A stretch of 64,000 nucleotides of DNA, taken from the NCBI GenBank assembly GCA_022509165.1, contig JAFLTT010000002.1:1-64000 (forward strand), read 5' to 3'. This document shows, one piece after another, positions 33,440-42,645 of the stretch (position 1 is its first letter; every line of letters starts with the position of its first letter). The notes beneath the pieces were generated by a model. The model made no database searches. It had not been told where the DNA came from and saw only the letters and a list, made by a program, of their open reading frames with translations. Made by a program: the position numbers and the translations under genes. The DNA is from Muribaculaceae bacterium (GTDB taxonomy: Bacteria; Bacteroidota; Bacteroidia; Bacteroidales; Muribaculaceae).

Positions 33440-34167
33440 TAGTCAAACTGTCGCTTATATTCCTTCTGACTCTTGTGTCGATGGTGCCGCTGGAAGCAGC
33501 AGACAACATAGAGTGGCTTGAAAAGTGTATTGACTTCGGGGTGATAAAAGAGACTGACGGAGTTAAGTACGGTGAATTCAGGCTGGTGAATCATGGCCGT
33601 AAGAAACTGGAGATTTCTCAAGTAAAAGCTACATGCGGATGTACCGAATTAGAATATTCACAGGGAAAGATAGGAAAGGGAGATACAGCTGTGATAAAGG
33701 TGGCGTTTGACCCGTTTGAACGTCCGGGAAAATTTGACAAAGGTATATATGTGTTCATCAATGATGAAAAGATACCCGTAAATCTCCGTATAAAAGGGGT
33801 TGTGCTGGCATCGCCTGAAACCTTGATGCTATTTTTTCCTTATGGTGAAGGAGATCTCAGAAGCGATACCGATACGGTGGCTTTCGGGGAAGTGACAAAA
33901 GGGGTGAGGACAAGGGAATTCATAGATATTTACAATAGCGGAAATAAGGAAATTACCCCAAAGATAAGCAGTAAGGATGAAGCACTCTCCTGGAGCATAG
34001 AACCGGAAAGTATCGGGCCGGGGGAGACTGCCACAGCCACAATATATCTTGACTCCTCACGTGTGATGTGGCTGGGGAGAAAAACATTTAAACTCTACCT
34101 TTCAGAAGAAGAAAACAAAGAATTGGAGGTGCCGGTAACCGCCATTCTGATTCCTGCCGATCCATAG
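33436..34167 (+). CDS. DUF1573 periplasmic protein, second of two
   Basis: A 243-residue exported protein with two Ig-like units. The signal peptide is MIVKLSLIFLLTLVSMVPLEAA. The first DUF1573 unit (about 25-125) has WLEKCIDFGVIKETDGVKYGEF and the CGCTELEYSQGKIGKGD hallmark. The second unit (about 130-240) has VAFGEVTKGVRTREFIDIYNSG without the Cys pair. It is a longer paralogue of the preceding gene with which it overlaps by four bases. A structural or scaffold role in the envelope is likely, but nothing in the neighbourhood shows which. The gene after it, meaB, has its own -7 element, so it is not necessarily cotranscribed. Confidence 0.86.
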   Translation: MIVKLSLIFLLTLVSMVPLEAADNIEWLEKCIDFGVIKETDGVKYGEFRLVNHGRKKLEISQVKATCGCTELEYSQGKIGKGDTAVIKVAFDPFERPGKFDKGIYVFINDEKIPVNLRIKGVVLASPETLMLFFPYGEGDLRSDTDTVAFGEVTKGVRTREFIDIYNSGNKEITPKISSKDEALSWSIEPESIGPGETATATIYLDSSRVMWLGRKTFKLYLSEEENKELEVPVTAILIPADP

Positions 34168-34201
34168 CATAGGGCAAGGTGGGAAAATCAATGTTTTTAA
34201 T

Positions 34202-34209
34202 TAATTTTG
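34202..34209 (+). promoter_or_regulatory. -7 element of meaB
   Basis: TAATTTTG, 36 bp before the meaB start at 34246. No clear -33 TTTG, so this is tentative. Confidence 0.45.
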
Positions 34210-34245
34210 CATTCGGTATGTACTTAAGAAGACAGCCGAAGATAA

Positions 34246-35349
34246 ATGGAACATCCTGAAAACGACCTCCAATATAAAGGGCTACAAGTGAATGCCGGAG
34301 TGCAGTCACAGCCTATCACGAATCCATATAAAAACCGAAGACGCACAGCCACACCGGCCCTCACTGTCAACGACTATGTAGAGGGAATAAGAAAAGGTGA
34401 TGTAAGTATACTTGGCAGAGCCGTGACTCTTGTAGAAAGCATGGCTGAGCAACATCAGGCTTTGGCCCAGGAAGTGATAGAGAAATGCCTGCCCTTTTCC
34501 GGTAATTCAAGACGTATAGGTATCACGGGTGTCCCCGGAGCCGGTAAATCCACTTCAATAGACGTTTTTGGACTCCATGTAATCCGCAACGGAGGTAAAC
34601 TGGCTGTGCTGGCAATCGACCCGAGCAGCGAACGCTCAAAGGGAAGTATTCTGGGAGATAAGACCCGAATGGAAAAACTCTCTTTGGAGAAAGATGCATT
34701 CATTCGGCCTTCACCTTCAGCAGGGTCTCTGGGTGGTGTGGCAAGAAAGACACGCGAGACTATCGTGCTCTGTGAAGCCGCCGGATATGATAATATTTTC
34801 GTGGAAACTGTAGGTGTTGGCCAAAGTGAGACCGCAGTACATTCCATGGTGGATTTTTTCCTTCTTATCCAACTGGCAGGGACTGGTGATGAACTACAAG
34901 GCATAAAACGTGGCATCATGGAGATGGCCGATGGAATTGTAATCAACAAAGCCGACGGTGATAATATAGAAAGGGCAAAACTGGCGGCATCACAATTCCG
35001 TAATGCATTGTTCCTTTTCCCGCCTTCACCCAGCAAATGGAAGCCGGAGGTAATAACCTACAGCGGATATTATGAAATTGGTATCGATATTGTGTGGGAT
35101 ATGATCGACCGTTATTTTGCCTTTGTAAAGAAAACCGGCTATTTCGAAAGAAGGCGTAATGAACAGGCTAAATACTGGATGAGGGAGACAATCGACGAAC
35201 AACTGCGGAATCATTTCTATCAGGTGCCGGAAGTGCGGGCTTTGCTGCAGCAAAAAGAGATACGGGTGCTGAATAATGAGCAGTCTTCTTTTACCGCTGC
35301 CCGAGACGTACTCGACAAATACTTTGAAATAATAAGCAGAAATAAATAA
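34246..35349 (+). CDS. meaB: MeaB, G-protein chaperone of methylmalonyl-CoA mutase
   Basis: A GTPase that protects and gates loading of adenosylcobalamin into methylmalonyl-CoA mutase. The P-loop is GITGVPGAGKST (92-103). Next come IDPSSERSKGSILGDKTRM (switch region), ETVGVGQSETAV (with the second Asp/Gly site), and NKADGDN (NKxD specificity motif). The length (367) fits. The first 40 residues are a variable charged extension. The mutase genes themselves are not in the window, so it probably works in trans. It is followed 53 bp later by an acyl-CoA ligase, a plausible but unproved metabolic link to propionate or fatty acid use. Confidence 0.95.
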   Translation: MEHPENDLQYKGLQVNAGVQSQPITNPYKNRRRTATPALTVNDYVEGIRKGDVSILGRAVTLVESMAEQHQALAQEVIEKCLPFSGNSRRIGITGVPGAGKSTSIDVFGLHVIRNGGKLAVLAIDPSSERSKGSILGDKTRMEKLSLEKDAFIRPSPSAGSLGGVARKTRETIVLCEAAGYDNIFVETVGVGQSETAVHSMVDFFLLIQLAGTGDELQGIKRGIMEMADGIVINKADGDNIERAKLAASQFRNALFLFPPSPSKWKPEVITYSGYYEIGIDIVWDMIDRYFAFVKKTGYFERRRNEQAKYWMRETIDEQLRNHFYQVPEVRALLQQKEIRVLNNEQSSFTAARDVLDKYFEIISRNK

Positions 35350-35402
35350 TATATAGGAGATTAGTTGTTATATTGATATAACAATCTCAAATGTATTAGG
35401 GA

Positions 35403-37220
35403 ATGGCAAATAAACTTTGTGAAATAGTGCCCAGGCATGCCAGGGAACGAGGGGAGGCCGAAGCCTACCGCTTTTGCTGGAGAAAAGATGGCGAATGGCT
35501 CAAGACTACTTGGGAAGAATTTAACGCACAGATCGATGTGGCCTCAAGAGTTTACCCCCAGCTCGGGCTTCTGGAAAAAGATACGGTAGCCATCTGTTCG
35601 CCTAATACACCACAGATCCTTATTGTTGAATTAGGAGCTTTTAAAAATAGGATTACTGTAATCCCTATATATTCATCTTCATCTCAGGAACAATTTGATT
35701 TCATTGTGAGCAACGGAGGTGCGCGTGTGCTTTTCGTTGGCGATTCACACCAGTATCCATTGGCTTACAATTACTGGAAAAAGCATCCCGATGAAGTCAC
35801 AAAGATTGTAGTATTTAAAAATGACAATCTTGAGCTTGAAAAGGATGATACCATCTCTATCTACTGGGATGATTTCGTAAGACTTGGCATGGAAGCCTCA
35901 CAAGAGGTGAGGGAAGAGGTGGAAAGACGCACGGCAGCCGGTCTGCCTGAAGACATGGCCACCTTGATCTATACTTCGGGAACTACAGGGGAACCAAAAG
36001 GAGTGGCAATCACTCACTCCAACTACGACGCCGCCATGGCTGCCCATCTTGAACTCCTGACACAGGTGACAGACAAAGACCTCTCGATGGCTTTCCTTCC
36101 AATGAGTCATATTCTTGAAAAAGCCTGGTGCTTCTTCTGTATCACCAAAGGTATTGCCATTGCAGTGAACTATGACCCCCGGGTGATACAAGACACAATA
36201 CATAATGTGCATCCCAACATAATGTGCTGTGTCCCCAGATTCTGGGAGAAGGTCTATGCCGGTGTGAAAGAGAAAATAGAGAAAATGGGCAAATTGCAGA
36301 GGGCAATGGTGAAACGTGCCATCAAGGTGGGCGAACGCCGGAATCTGCAGTATAAACGATTGGGCAAGAAGGTGCCATTATTCCTTGAAAGAGAATATCG
36401 TTTCTGGGATGCCCGGATTTTCAGTAAGGTCAAGAAAGCCATAGGAATTCCCAATCCAAATATGTTCCCCACAGCAGGAGCACCGTTAAGCGACCGTATT
36501 GTGGAATTTATGAGGGCTATAGGAGTGGAGGTGCTTATAGGTTACGGCCTTAGCGAGACCACAGCTACGGTAAGTTTCTACCCTAAGGTGGATTATGAAA
36601 TAGGCACAGTAGGTGTGCCCTTGCCCGGACTGAAGGTTAAGATCGATAAGAATGGCGAGATACTGGTAAAAGGAGCCACGGTCACCCCGGGTTATTACAA
36701 GAATCCTGAAGCCAACGCCAAAGCATTTACATCCGACGGGTATTTCCGAACCGGTGACGCGGGTTATTTCACACGTGACGGGGCTCTGGTGCTCACAGAA
36801 AGGGTGAAAGACCTCTTCAAGACTTCAAATGGTAAATATATAGCCCCCCAGATGCTTGAAAGCCGCCTGGCAGAAAATAAATATATCGACGAGGTAGCTG
36901 TGATCGGCGACCAGCGAAAATTTGTGACTGCCTTAGTGGTGCCTAACTTATCACAATTGAGGAAATGGGCCGCAGAAAATGGAATTTCCGACCTGAGTGC
37001 CAACGGCCTTGCCAATAATCCTGAGGCCATAGCATTCGTGCAGTCTGAAATCAACAAGGTGCAACAGGGTGTGGCTGATTATGAAAAAATAAAACGTATA
37101 ACACTACTTCCCCATCACTTCTCAATCATGAACGGGGAGGTGACTAATACTATGAAGGTAAGGCGTCCGGTGGTGGCGAAACGCTATAAGAAGGAGATAG
37201 AAGCCATGTATGCCGAATAG
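35403..37220 (+). CDS. Long-chain-fatty-acid-CoA ligase (AMP-binding family)
   Basis: It activates fatty acids to acyl-CoA with ATP. The adenylation motif LIYTSGTTGEPKGVAITHSN spans residues 188-207. Further family motifs are MSHILEKAWCFF (A4 region), GYGLSETTATVSF (A5), FRTGDAGYFTRDGAL (A7) and ERVKDLFKTSNGKYIAPQMLE (A8, with the catalytic Lys of the family near the end). At 605 residues it matches the long-chain type seen in Bacteroidota and Mycobacteria. There is no signal peptide. The prfB gene follows 23 bp later in the same direction. The chain-length preference cannot be read. Confidence 0.93.
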   Translation: MANKLCEIVPRHARERGEAEAYRFCWRKDGEWLKTTWEEFNAQIDVASRVYPQLGLLEKDTVAICSPNTPQILIVELGAFKNRITVIPIYSSSSQEQFDFIVSNGGARVLFVGDSHQYPLAYNYWKKHPDEVTKIVVFKNDNLELEKDDTISIYWDDFVRLGMEASQEVREEVERRTAAGLPEDMATLIYTSGTTGEPKGVAITHSNYDAAMAAHLELLTQVTDKDLSMAFLPMSHILEKAWCFFCITKGIAIAVNYDPRVIQDTIHNVHPNIMCCVPRFWEKVYAGVKEKIEKMGKLQRAMVKRAIKVGERRNLQYKRLGKKVPLFLEREYRFWDARIFSKVKKAIGIPNPNMFPTAGAPLSDRIVEFMRAIGVEVLIGYGLSETTATVSFYPKVDYEIGTVGVPLPGLKVKIDKNGEILVKGATVTPGYYKNPEANAKAFTSDGYFRTGDAGYFTRDGALVLTERVKDLFKTSNGKYIAPQMLESRLAENKYIDEVAVIGDQRKFVTALVVPNLSQLRKWAAENGISDLSANGLANNPEAIAFVQSEINKVQQGVADYEKIKRITLLPHHFSIMNGEVTNTMKVRRPVVAKRYKKEIEAMYAE

Positions 37221-37243
37221 ACTAAAAAGACTAACCGCATTTT

Positions 37244-38359
37244 ATGATAACACAGGAACAATTTAAGGAGGCGTCGGAAAGAAAGGATGCCCTTAAAAGA
37301 TATCTGGATATTGACAATAAAAAAATAGAGGTGGAGGAGGAGGAACTACGCACCCATGTGGCTGATTTCTGGGACAACAGAGAGAAAGCCGAGGCTCAGA
37401 TGCGTAAAATAAAGGAACTCCATTTCTGGATTGACGAATATGAGGAACTCGAAAAACTTACCGAGGAGCTGACTCTGGCATTTGATTTTCTTAAAGAGGA
37501 ACTGGTGACTGAGGAGGAAATAGATGCTCTCTATGCCAGACTTATCGACAAAATAGAGAAACTGGAGCTCAGAAATATGCTCAGGCGCGAGGAAGATAAA
37601 CTGGGAGTGGTGCTCAAGATCAATTCCGGTGCAGGTGGAACCGAGAGTCAGGACTGGGCACAGATGCTGATGAGGCTCTATCTGAGATATGCCGAGAAGC
37701 ATGGGTATAAGACTTCAGTGGCACAACTTCTGGAAGGTGATGACGCAGGCATAAAATCAGTTACCATTAATATAGAGGGCGACTATGCCTACGGATTCCT
37801 TAAGAGTGAGAACGGCGTGCACCGTCTGGTGAGAGTGAGTCCCTATAACGCACAGGGAAAACGTATGACATCTTTTGCATCGGTTTTTGTCACACCTCTC
37901 GTAGATGACACTATCGAGATAAATGTGGAACCGGCACGAGTATCGTGGGACACTTTCCGTTCGGGAGGAGCCGGCGGACAGAACGTCAATAAGGTAGAAT
38001 CCGGAGTGAGATTGAGATATCAATACAAAGATCCGTATACCGGTGAAGAGGAGGAAATCCTGATAGAGAATACTGAAACCCGCGATCAACCAAAGAATAA
38101 GGAAAATGCCATGAGGCAATTGAAATCTATTCTATATGATAAGGAACTGAAACATCGTATGGAAGAGCAGGCTAAGGTTGAAGCCGGTAAAAAGAAAATA
38201 GAATGGGGCAGCCAGATCAGAAGTTATGTATTTGATGACCGCCGGGTGAAGGATCACCGTACAAATCATCAGACCTCCGATGTAGGTGGAGTAATGGATG
38301 GTGAGATCGACGATTTCATCAAGGCCTATCTGATGGAGTTTGCAGGATCGGAAAATTAA
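37244..38359 (+). CDS. prfB: Peptide chain release factor 2, without frameshift site
   Basis: It releases the finished peptide at UGA and UAA codons. The catalytic GGQ is at 244-246 (GGAGGQNVNKVESGVRL). The stop-recognition tripeptide, SPF in Escherichia coli, is SPY here (residues 199-201, VRVSPYNAQGKR); that is common to Bacteroidota as I recall. In many bacteria prfB needs a programmed +1 frameshift near codon 25; here that stretch reads straight through (LKRYLDIDNKK, no in-frame UGA), so the autoregulatory frameshift is absent. At 371 residues it is full length. It lies 23 bp after the acyl-CoA ligase. Confidence 0.97.
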   Translation: MITQEQFKEASERKDALKRYLDIDNKKIEVEEEELRTHVADFWDNREKAEAQMRKIKELHFWIDEYEELEKLTEELTLAFDFLKEELVTEEEIDALYARLIDKIEKLELRNMLRREEDKLGVVLKINSGAGGTESQDWAQMLMRLYLRYAEKHGYKTSVAQLLEGDDAGIKSVTINIEGDYAYGFLKSENGVHRLVRVSPYNAQGKRMTSFASVFVTPLVDDTIEINVEPARVSWDTFRSGGAGGQNVNKVESGVRLRYQYKDPYTGEEEEILIENTETRDQPKNKENAMRQLKSILYDKELKHRMEEQAKVEAGKKKIEWGSQIRSYVFDDRRVKDHRTNHQTSDVGGVMDGEIDDFIKAYLMEFAGSEN

Positions 38360-38515
38360 GGCACCATAAAATCTTTGTGTAACTAAATCAGTAGATTACT
38401 TTCCCGAATCAAATTCATTCGGATATAGAATTGTAGCGAGGCTCTTTGCAAAAATCCTAAACCATACTAATGCATTGATTGTTATTCATAAAGAAAACAA
38501 TCAAAACAAATTATT

Positions 38516-39310
38516 ATGAAAAAAGTGGTTATAATGGGAGCCTCATCCGGTATGGGTTATGGAGTGGCTGAAGCATTGGCTTCTCGCGGTGTCAAAGTAG
38601 GTATCGCAGCACGTCATACCGCTCCGATGAAGGCTCTGAAGGATAAATATCCCGAATTTGTAGAATATGCCCAAATAGATATCACCAAACCTGAGGCTGT
38701 GGAGCAGCTCAACGACCTCATTGAGGAACTCGGTGGAATGGATATCTATTTCCATGTGGCCGGAATGTATTATGAAAATTTGATGCTCGATTCTGAAATC
38801 GATGTGAAGGTGGCTGAAACTAACTGTTGCGGATTCGCACGTATGATTTCTGCAGCCTACAGATATTTCCGTGCCAATAAAAAGAAAGGTCAGATAGCAG
38901 CAATCACTTCTGTAGCCGGCACAAAAGGTATCGGACGTCTGGCTGCCTATTCTTCATCAAAGAAATTCGGTCAATGGTATCTGGATGCCGTAGAGCAGAT
39001 GAGCAATGCAGAAAAAACCGGTATTACATTTACCGACATCCGTCCGGGATGGGTAAGGACTCCTCTGGAAAATCCAAGTGAGAATTATCCTATGAATATG
39101 TCGGTAGAATATGTAGTTCCAAAGATAATAAAGGCAATTGTAAGGAAATACAGGGTAGCCGTAGTAGACTGGCGCTGGAATCTTTTCACCGGTTTCTGGC
39201 GTTCGATACCGCAGGCTGTATGGGTTAAGATAAACCCCACCATCTCCACACCTGATCCCAATTATCCTTCAGTATCAGACCTCCAGGAAGAAATGCACGA
39301 ACTCGGCTAA
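38516..39310 (+). CDS. SDR-family NAD(P)-dependent oxidoreductase
   Basis: A classical short-chain dehydrogenase of 264 residues. The cofactor motif is MGASSGMGYGVAEALASRG (7-25) and the catalytic Ser/Tyr/Lys are in AAITSVAG and AAYSSSKKFGQWY (Y..xK). The C-terminal part (about 215-264) is longer than the minimum, with a hydrophobic stretch (WNLFTGFWRSIPQAVWVKI) that may contact the membrane. The substrate is unknown. It is separated from prfB by 156 bp with no clear promoter motif and no hairpin, and a strong hairpin follows it. Confidence 0.85.
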   Translation: MKKVVIMGASSGMGYGVAEALASRGVKVGIAARHTAPMKALKDKYPEFVEYAQIDITKPEAVEQLNDLIEELGGMDIYFHVAGMYYENLMLDSEIDVKVAETNCCGFARMISAAYRYFRANKKKGQIAAITSVAGTKGIGRLAAYSSSKKFGQWYLDAVEQMSNAEKTGITFTDIRPGWVRTPLENPSENYPMNMSVEYVVPKIIKAIVRKYRVAVVDWRWNLFTGFWRSIPQAVWVKINPTISTPDPNYPSVSDLQEEMHELG

Positions 39311-39350
39311 TTCCCGGAATAAGTTATTTAAATTGTACTATTATAACAAA

Positions 39351-39392
39351 AGAGTGAATTGAAGTTTAAATTCAGTTCACTCTATATTTTTT
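39351..39392 (+). terminator. Terminator between converging genes
   Basis: AGAGTGAATTGAA (39351-39363) pairs with TTCAGTTCACTCT (39371-39383), one G-U type mismatch, followed by ATATTTTTT. The minus-strand gene ends at 39391, within the last bases, so it may work both ways. Confidence 0.88.
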
Positions 39393-39807
39393 AAAATTTC
39401 CTTAAAGTAACGGTCGTGCTTGCATTACTTAAAATCATCTGACCTTTCGAGGGAAATTCTACATCAAAGGTTACGGGATTAGTAAAAATTCCATATTGTT
39501 TCATGATTTTATAATCATAATCCGGAGTAGCCGTGGGGAAATCCATAGTCAAAGTACTCCCGTCGTACTGCATGTTACCGTTCATATACACCTCATCAAA
39601 AACTGATAATTGCACAGTATGCAAATAAAAACTATAAAAAATTCTTGAGTCCACAAATTGTTGGGGTTGAGGCGTCACTGACATTACTTCCCACAAACCG
39701 TCTAAATTTCCGTTTATAGGCTCCTTCTGGCAGGAGATATAAAGTGGAGATATAATTGACGCTATGATGCCAAGAATAACCGATTTTGAAATTATTTTAG
39801 TTTTCAT
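39391..39807 (-). CDS. Small lipoprotein with lipocalin-like domain (DUF4847-like?)
   Basis: A 138-residue protein with a signal sequence and the lipobox-like SPLYISC (Cys26). The mature part opens GNLDGLWEVMSV, which is the typical start of lipocalin-like small lipoproteins of Bacteroidales, then has alternating beta strands (MQYDGSTLTMDFP, GIFTNPVTFDVEFP). The DUF4847 assignment is from memory and uncertain. Its start codon overlaps the stop of the Wzi-like gene by four bases, so it follows wzi in one transcript and may assist capsule or surface assembly. Confidence 0.65.
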   Translation of the reverse strand: MKTKIISKSVILGIIASIISPLYISCQKEPINGNLDGLWEVMSVTPQPQQFVDSRIFYSFYLHTVQLSVFDEVYMNGNMQYDGSTLTMDFPTATPDYDYKIMKQYGIFTNPVTFDVEFPSKGQMILSNASTTVTLRKF

Positions 39808-41309
39808 TTCTTCATTTTTCTATTGAAGGAAAAATCCCCGTTATATCCTAAAGATATTACACCACCGAAGTTATTTCCTAAGAGATGGCCTTTGTCCCAG
39901 GCTAATGCTCCCTTAATATATGTGCCCTTGATAAAATCACATTCATAATTTACTTCTATAAGGCCACTGAAATTGTTCATAATATTTGGTAAAGGCTTTG
40001 AATATGTACCCCAATTGCGTGAGAAAGTCAACAACAGTCTCCAAGAAAGATTATTGTATGGATTGCCTTCAAATCCTAAATGACTCACTTTAAACCGAGT
40101 GTCGTAAAGTGCCAGATGATGGTTACGGTTATATAAAGGAGAAATGGCTAAAGGAGTGCCTATAACCATACCCCAATTTTGCCAGGCTCCATAAAGATAA
40201 TGCTCGAAATATTCATCGTTTCCACTTATTTGTTCCGGTACTTCCGGAGTAGAATTATGTAATAAGGGAGCGGTCTGGTCGTAAGTTGAAACGTATTCAA
40301 AGAGGAATTTAGATATAAATCTGTTAGAAGGAAATTCAATTTCTAATCCCCATAACCCATCTTTCCAAGCACCATATTCAAAGGTCATCATAGATTGGTC
40401 TTCGAAATAATGTTCCCAATACAATTTTAATTTCCAATCTTTAGGGTGATACCTTAAGGCAATACTATATTCCCCGTTCATGTTACCTTGTACATTGTTT
40501 TGTTCCGGGGTGATTGTTGCAGAACTACCGGCATAAGGGACAACCGCTTTAATCCAATCTTTGATACCGGTAGGCATTTTTATGGTTTCTCCATTGTAAA
40601 GAATTTTTCCACCAAATTGAGTGCCCATTTCAATACCCACATCCAGCGTAAGTGGAAAAATTTCCATATTGCCCCCTCTTAACCATAACCCTCTCCCGCA
40701 AAAAAGAACATCAGTGGCTCTATTGCCTCCCGGATATACCCAACTGTCAACCCATTTGGAGTCTGTGAACATTCCATATGAAAGATATAATTTTACTGAA
40801 AACCAACCTTTTGTTCCCCAAAAAGGGGCAAAATCATAGGTGCCTATCCTTAGTTGAGGGATTGACATAGCATTACCTGAAAAGAGAAGGTCTCCGGTAG
40901 AAAGATAAGGGTCATTATAATTTGATTCGATATCTTTGGCACCGATTGAAACCCATATCCTTCGATATTTTAATTCTCCATAAAGTTGTTTTATCCTGAA
41001 GGCTCCTGGGAGATTCCATCCACCGGTAATATCAACAGCTCCACCAATAGAAAATTTTTTATCCGGTCGCAACGGTTTTGCTACAAATCCATTTACATAC
41101 CCATTATTGAATTCCGGCGAAGAGAGACCTCGTTGATTACTGACAAGCCAGAAAGGAGTATTTTCTCCTCCGGCAAAAGATGCTCTTACTCCACCTCCGT
41201 ATACAATAGAATCTCCATCAAAAATAGAGGCTTGCAACGGAAGGTGAAGAATAAAAAATCCAAAAAGTAATAATGATAGGATTTTATAGTTATTAAAATA
41301 TCGAGACAC
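39804..41309 (-). CDS. wzi: Wzi-family capsule assembly outer membrane protein
   Basis: An outer membrane barrel that in Klebsiella and E. coli anchors capsule to the cell. Here 501 residues: a signal sequence (LLLFGFFILHLPLQAS), then the Wzi core GGVRASFAGGENTPFWLVSN, KQLYGELKYRRIWVSIGAKD and the Wzi-type repeat of amphipathic strands, e.g. GGKILYNGETIKM. The C-terminal strand closes with GYNGDFSFNRKMKK, which lacks the usual terminal Phe. It lies next to the polysaccharide locus, read in the opposite direction, with a good promoter at 41357-41387. The small lipoprotein gene follows with a 4-base overlap. Confidence 0.82.
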   Translation of the reverse strand: MSRYFNNYKILSLLLFGFFILHLPLQASIFDGDSIVYGGGVRASFAGGENTPFWLVSNQRGLSSPEFNNGYVNGFVAKPLRPDKKFSIGGAVDITGGWNLPGAFRIKQLYGELKYRRIWVSIGAKDIESNYNDPYLSTGDLLFSGNAMSIPQLRIGTYDFAPFWGTKGWFSVKLYLSYGMFTDSKWVDSWVYPGGNRATDVLFCGRGLWLRGGNMEIFPLTLDVGIEMGTQFGGKILYNGETIKMPTGIKDWIKAVVPYAGSSATITPEQNNVQGNMNGEYSIALRYHPKDWKLKLYWEHYFEDQSMMTFEYGAWKDGLWGLEIEFPSNRFISKFLFEYVSTYDQTAPLLHNSTPEVPEQISGNDEYFEHYLYGAWQNWGMVIGTPLAISPLYNRNHHLALYDTRFKVSHLGFEGNPYNNLSWRLLLTFSRNWGTYSKPLPNIMNNFSGLIEVNYECDFIKGTYIKGALAWDKGHLLGNNFGGVISLGYNGDFSFNRKMKK

Positions 41310-41356
41310 TTTTTATGTGGTATTTGTTTTATTCTGGAATAAAATTTTAGATTACA

Positions 41357-41387
41357 CAAAATTACCAATAAAAACCAAATTTGCCAA
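41357..41387 (-). promoter_or_regulatory. Promoter of wzi and the small lipoprotein gene
   Basis: On the minus strand TTG (41385-41387), 20 bp, then TAATTTTG (41357-41364), 47 bp before the start codon. Confidence 0.7.
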
Positions 41388-41419
41388 TTAACATAAATTT
41401 TGTTAAACATAAGGCATGT

Positions 41420-41451
41420 TTTGACTTTTAAGTTAAATAAACTTACCTTTG
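41420..41451 (+). promoter_or_regulatory. Promoter of the polysaccharide locus
   Basis: TTTG (41420-41423), 20 bp, then TACCTTTG (41444-41451), 56 bp before the WecA-type gene. It is a full match and back to back with the wzi promoter. Confidence 0.85.
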
Positions 41452-41507
41452 CAATTGCTTTGCAGTAAAAGATATAATCGAGGAGAGCGGAATAGAAAGA
41501 CAAGTAT

Positions 41508-42635
41508 ATGAGAATCTGGATATTCAACGACATTATAGCCTTTTTTGTCTCACTCTTTCTTGCGGGTATCATCATACCCCAGATACTTCTGATTGCATTC
41601 CGTAAAAAACTTTTTGATGAAATAGATGAAAGGAAAATTCATAAGGGAGTGGTGCCACGCTTAGGTGGAATCGCCTTCTTCCCTTCCATTCTCTTTTCCT
41701 TCTGCATCGTGGTGGGATTCAATCTGAAATATTTCGGATGGGAGATTGCGGGATATTACTTTGAATCGGTAGTGCCATTCTATTTCATGATTTGTGCAGT
41801 GCTCCTGATGTTTCTGGTTGGTATAGCCGATGACCTGATCGGAGTAAAATATAAGGCGAAATTTGTAGTACAAATACTTTCTTCGATACTTATTGTATTT
41901 TCCGGGGTTTATATCCAAAGTTTCTTCGGTTTCTTATGGATAGAGCATATATATGACTGGATAGGCTGGATTGTCACAGCATTTATGGTAGTATTTGTAG
42001 TTAATGCCATAAATCTGATAGACGGTATCGACGGTCTTGCATCAGGTCTAAGCACAGTGGCATTCGTATTTTATTCCATTGTATTCTTCTCAGCAGGACA
42101 ATATAGTTATTCTCTTTTATCGGCAGCCGCGGCAGGAACGTTGCTTCCTTTCTTTTACTACAATGTATTCGGCCAGGCAAAGAAACAAAAAAAGATATTC
42201 ATGGGTGATACCGGAGCACTCACCACAGGTATGATTCTTATATTCTGTGCAATAGCAATGTTGCATCTTGGAGATGTGCCGATTGCAATGGATTATAATC
42301 CGGTGATTTTGGGTATCTCACCTCTTATCATACCTCTGTTTGATGTAGTGCGAGTATATATCCACAGAGTGATCAGACATCACAATCCTTTCTTGCCGGA
42401 TAAATCGCATATACATCATAAGTTGCTGGCCCTTGGGCTCAACCAGCGTATCGCACTCACAGTGATTATGCTGTGGTCGATGTTTTTCATTGTGATCAAC
42501 ATGTTCTTATCATCATATATTAATCCCACTTTTATTATTCTGGCCGACATTGTAATATGGACAGTAATAAACTTTGGCCTCTCCAGAGCTATTTCACGTA
42601 GAGAGGCAAGACTTGGGACTACTTTATTTGACTAA
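41508..42635 (+). CDS. WecA/MraY-type undecaprenyl-phosphate sugar-phosphate transferase
   Basis: A membrane enzyme with about 11 helices that moves a sugar-1-phosphate (GlcNAc or similar) from UDP to undecaprenyl phosphate, the first step of lipid-linked polysaccharide. Motifs include VPRLGG (residues 49-54), the catalytic Asp pair in GIADDLIGVKYKAK (D108, D109), NAINLIDGIDGLASG (about 165-179), MGDTGAL and HIHHKLLALG. It begins the locus, and the wza-like gene follows 10 bp later. The exact sugar is not readable. Confidence 0.92.
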   Translation: MRIWIFNDIIAFFVSLFLAGIIIPQILLIAFRKKLFDEIDERKIHKGVVPRLGGIAFFPSILFSFCIVVGFNLKYFGWEIAGYYFESVVPFYFMICAVLLMFLVGIADDLIGVKYKAKFVVQILSSILIVFSGVYIQSFFGFLWIEHIYDWIGWIVTAFMVVFVVNAINLIDGIDGLASGLSTVAFVFYSIVFFSAGQYSYSLLSAAAAGTLLPFFYYNVFGQAKKQKKIFMGDTGALTTGMILIFCAIAMLHLGDVPIAMDYNPVILGISPLIIPLFDVVRVYIHRVIRHHNPFLPDKSHIHHKLLALGLNQRIALTVIMLWSMFFIVINMFLSSYINPTFIILADIVIWTVINFGLSRAISRREARLGTTLFD

Positions 42636-42645
42636 CCTCAGAGAC

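Noticed and set aside
37300..37330. Programmed frameshift in prfB
   Set aside because: The region corresponding to the shift site reads in one frame (KRYLDIDNKK) with no UGA.
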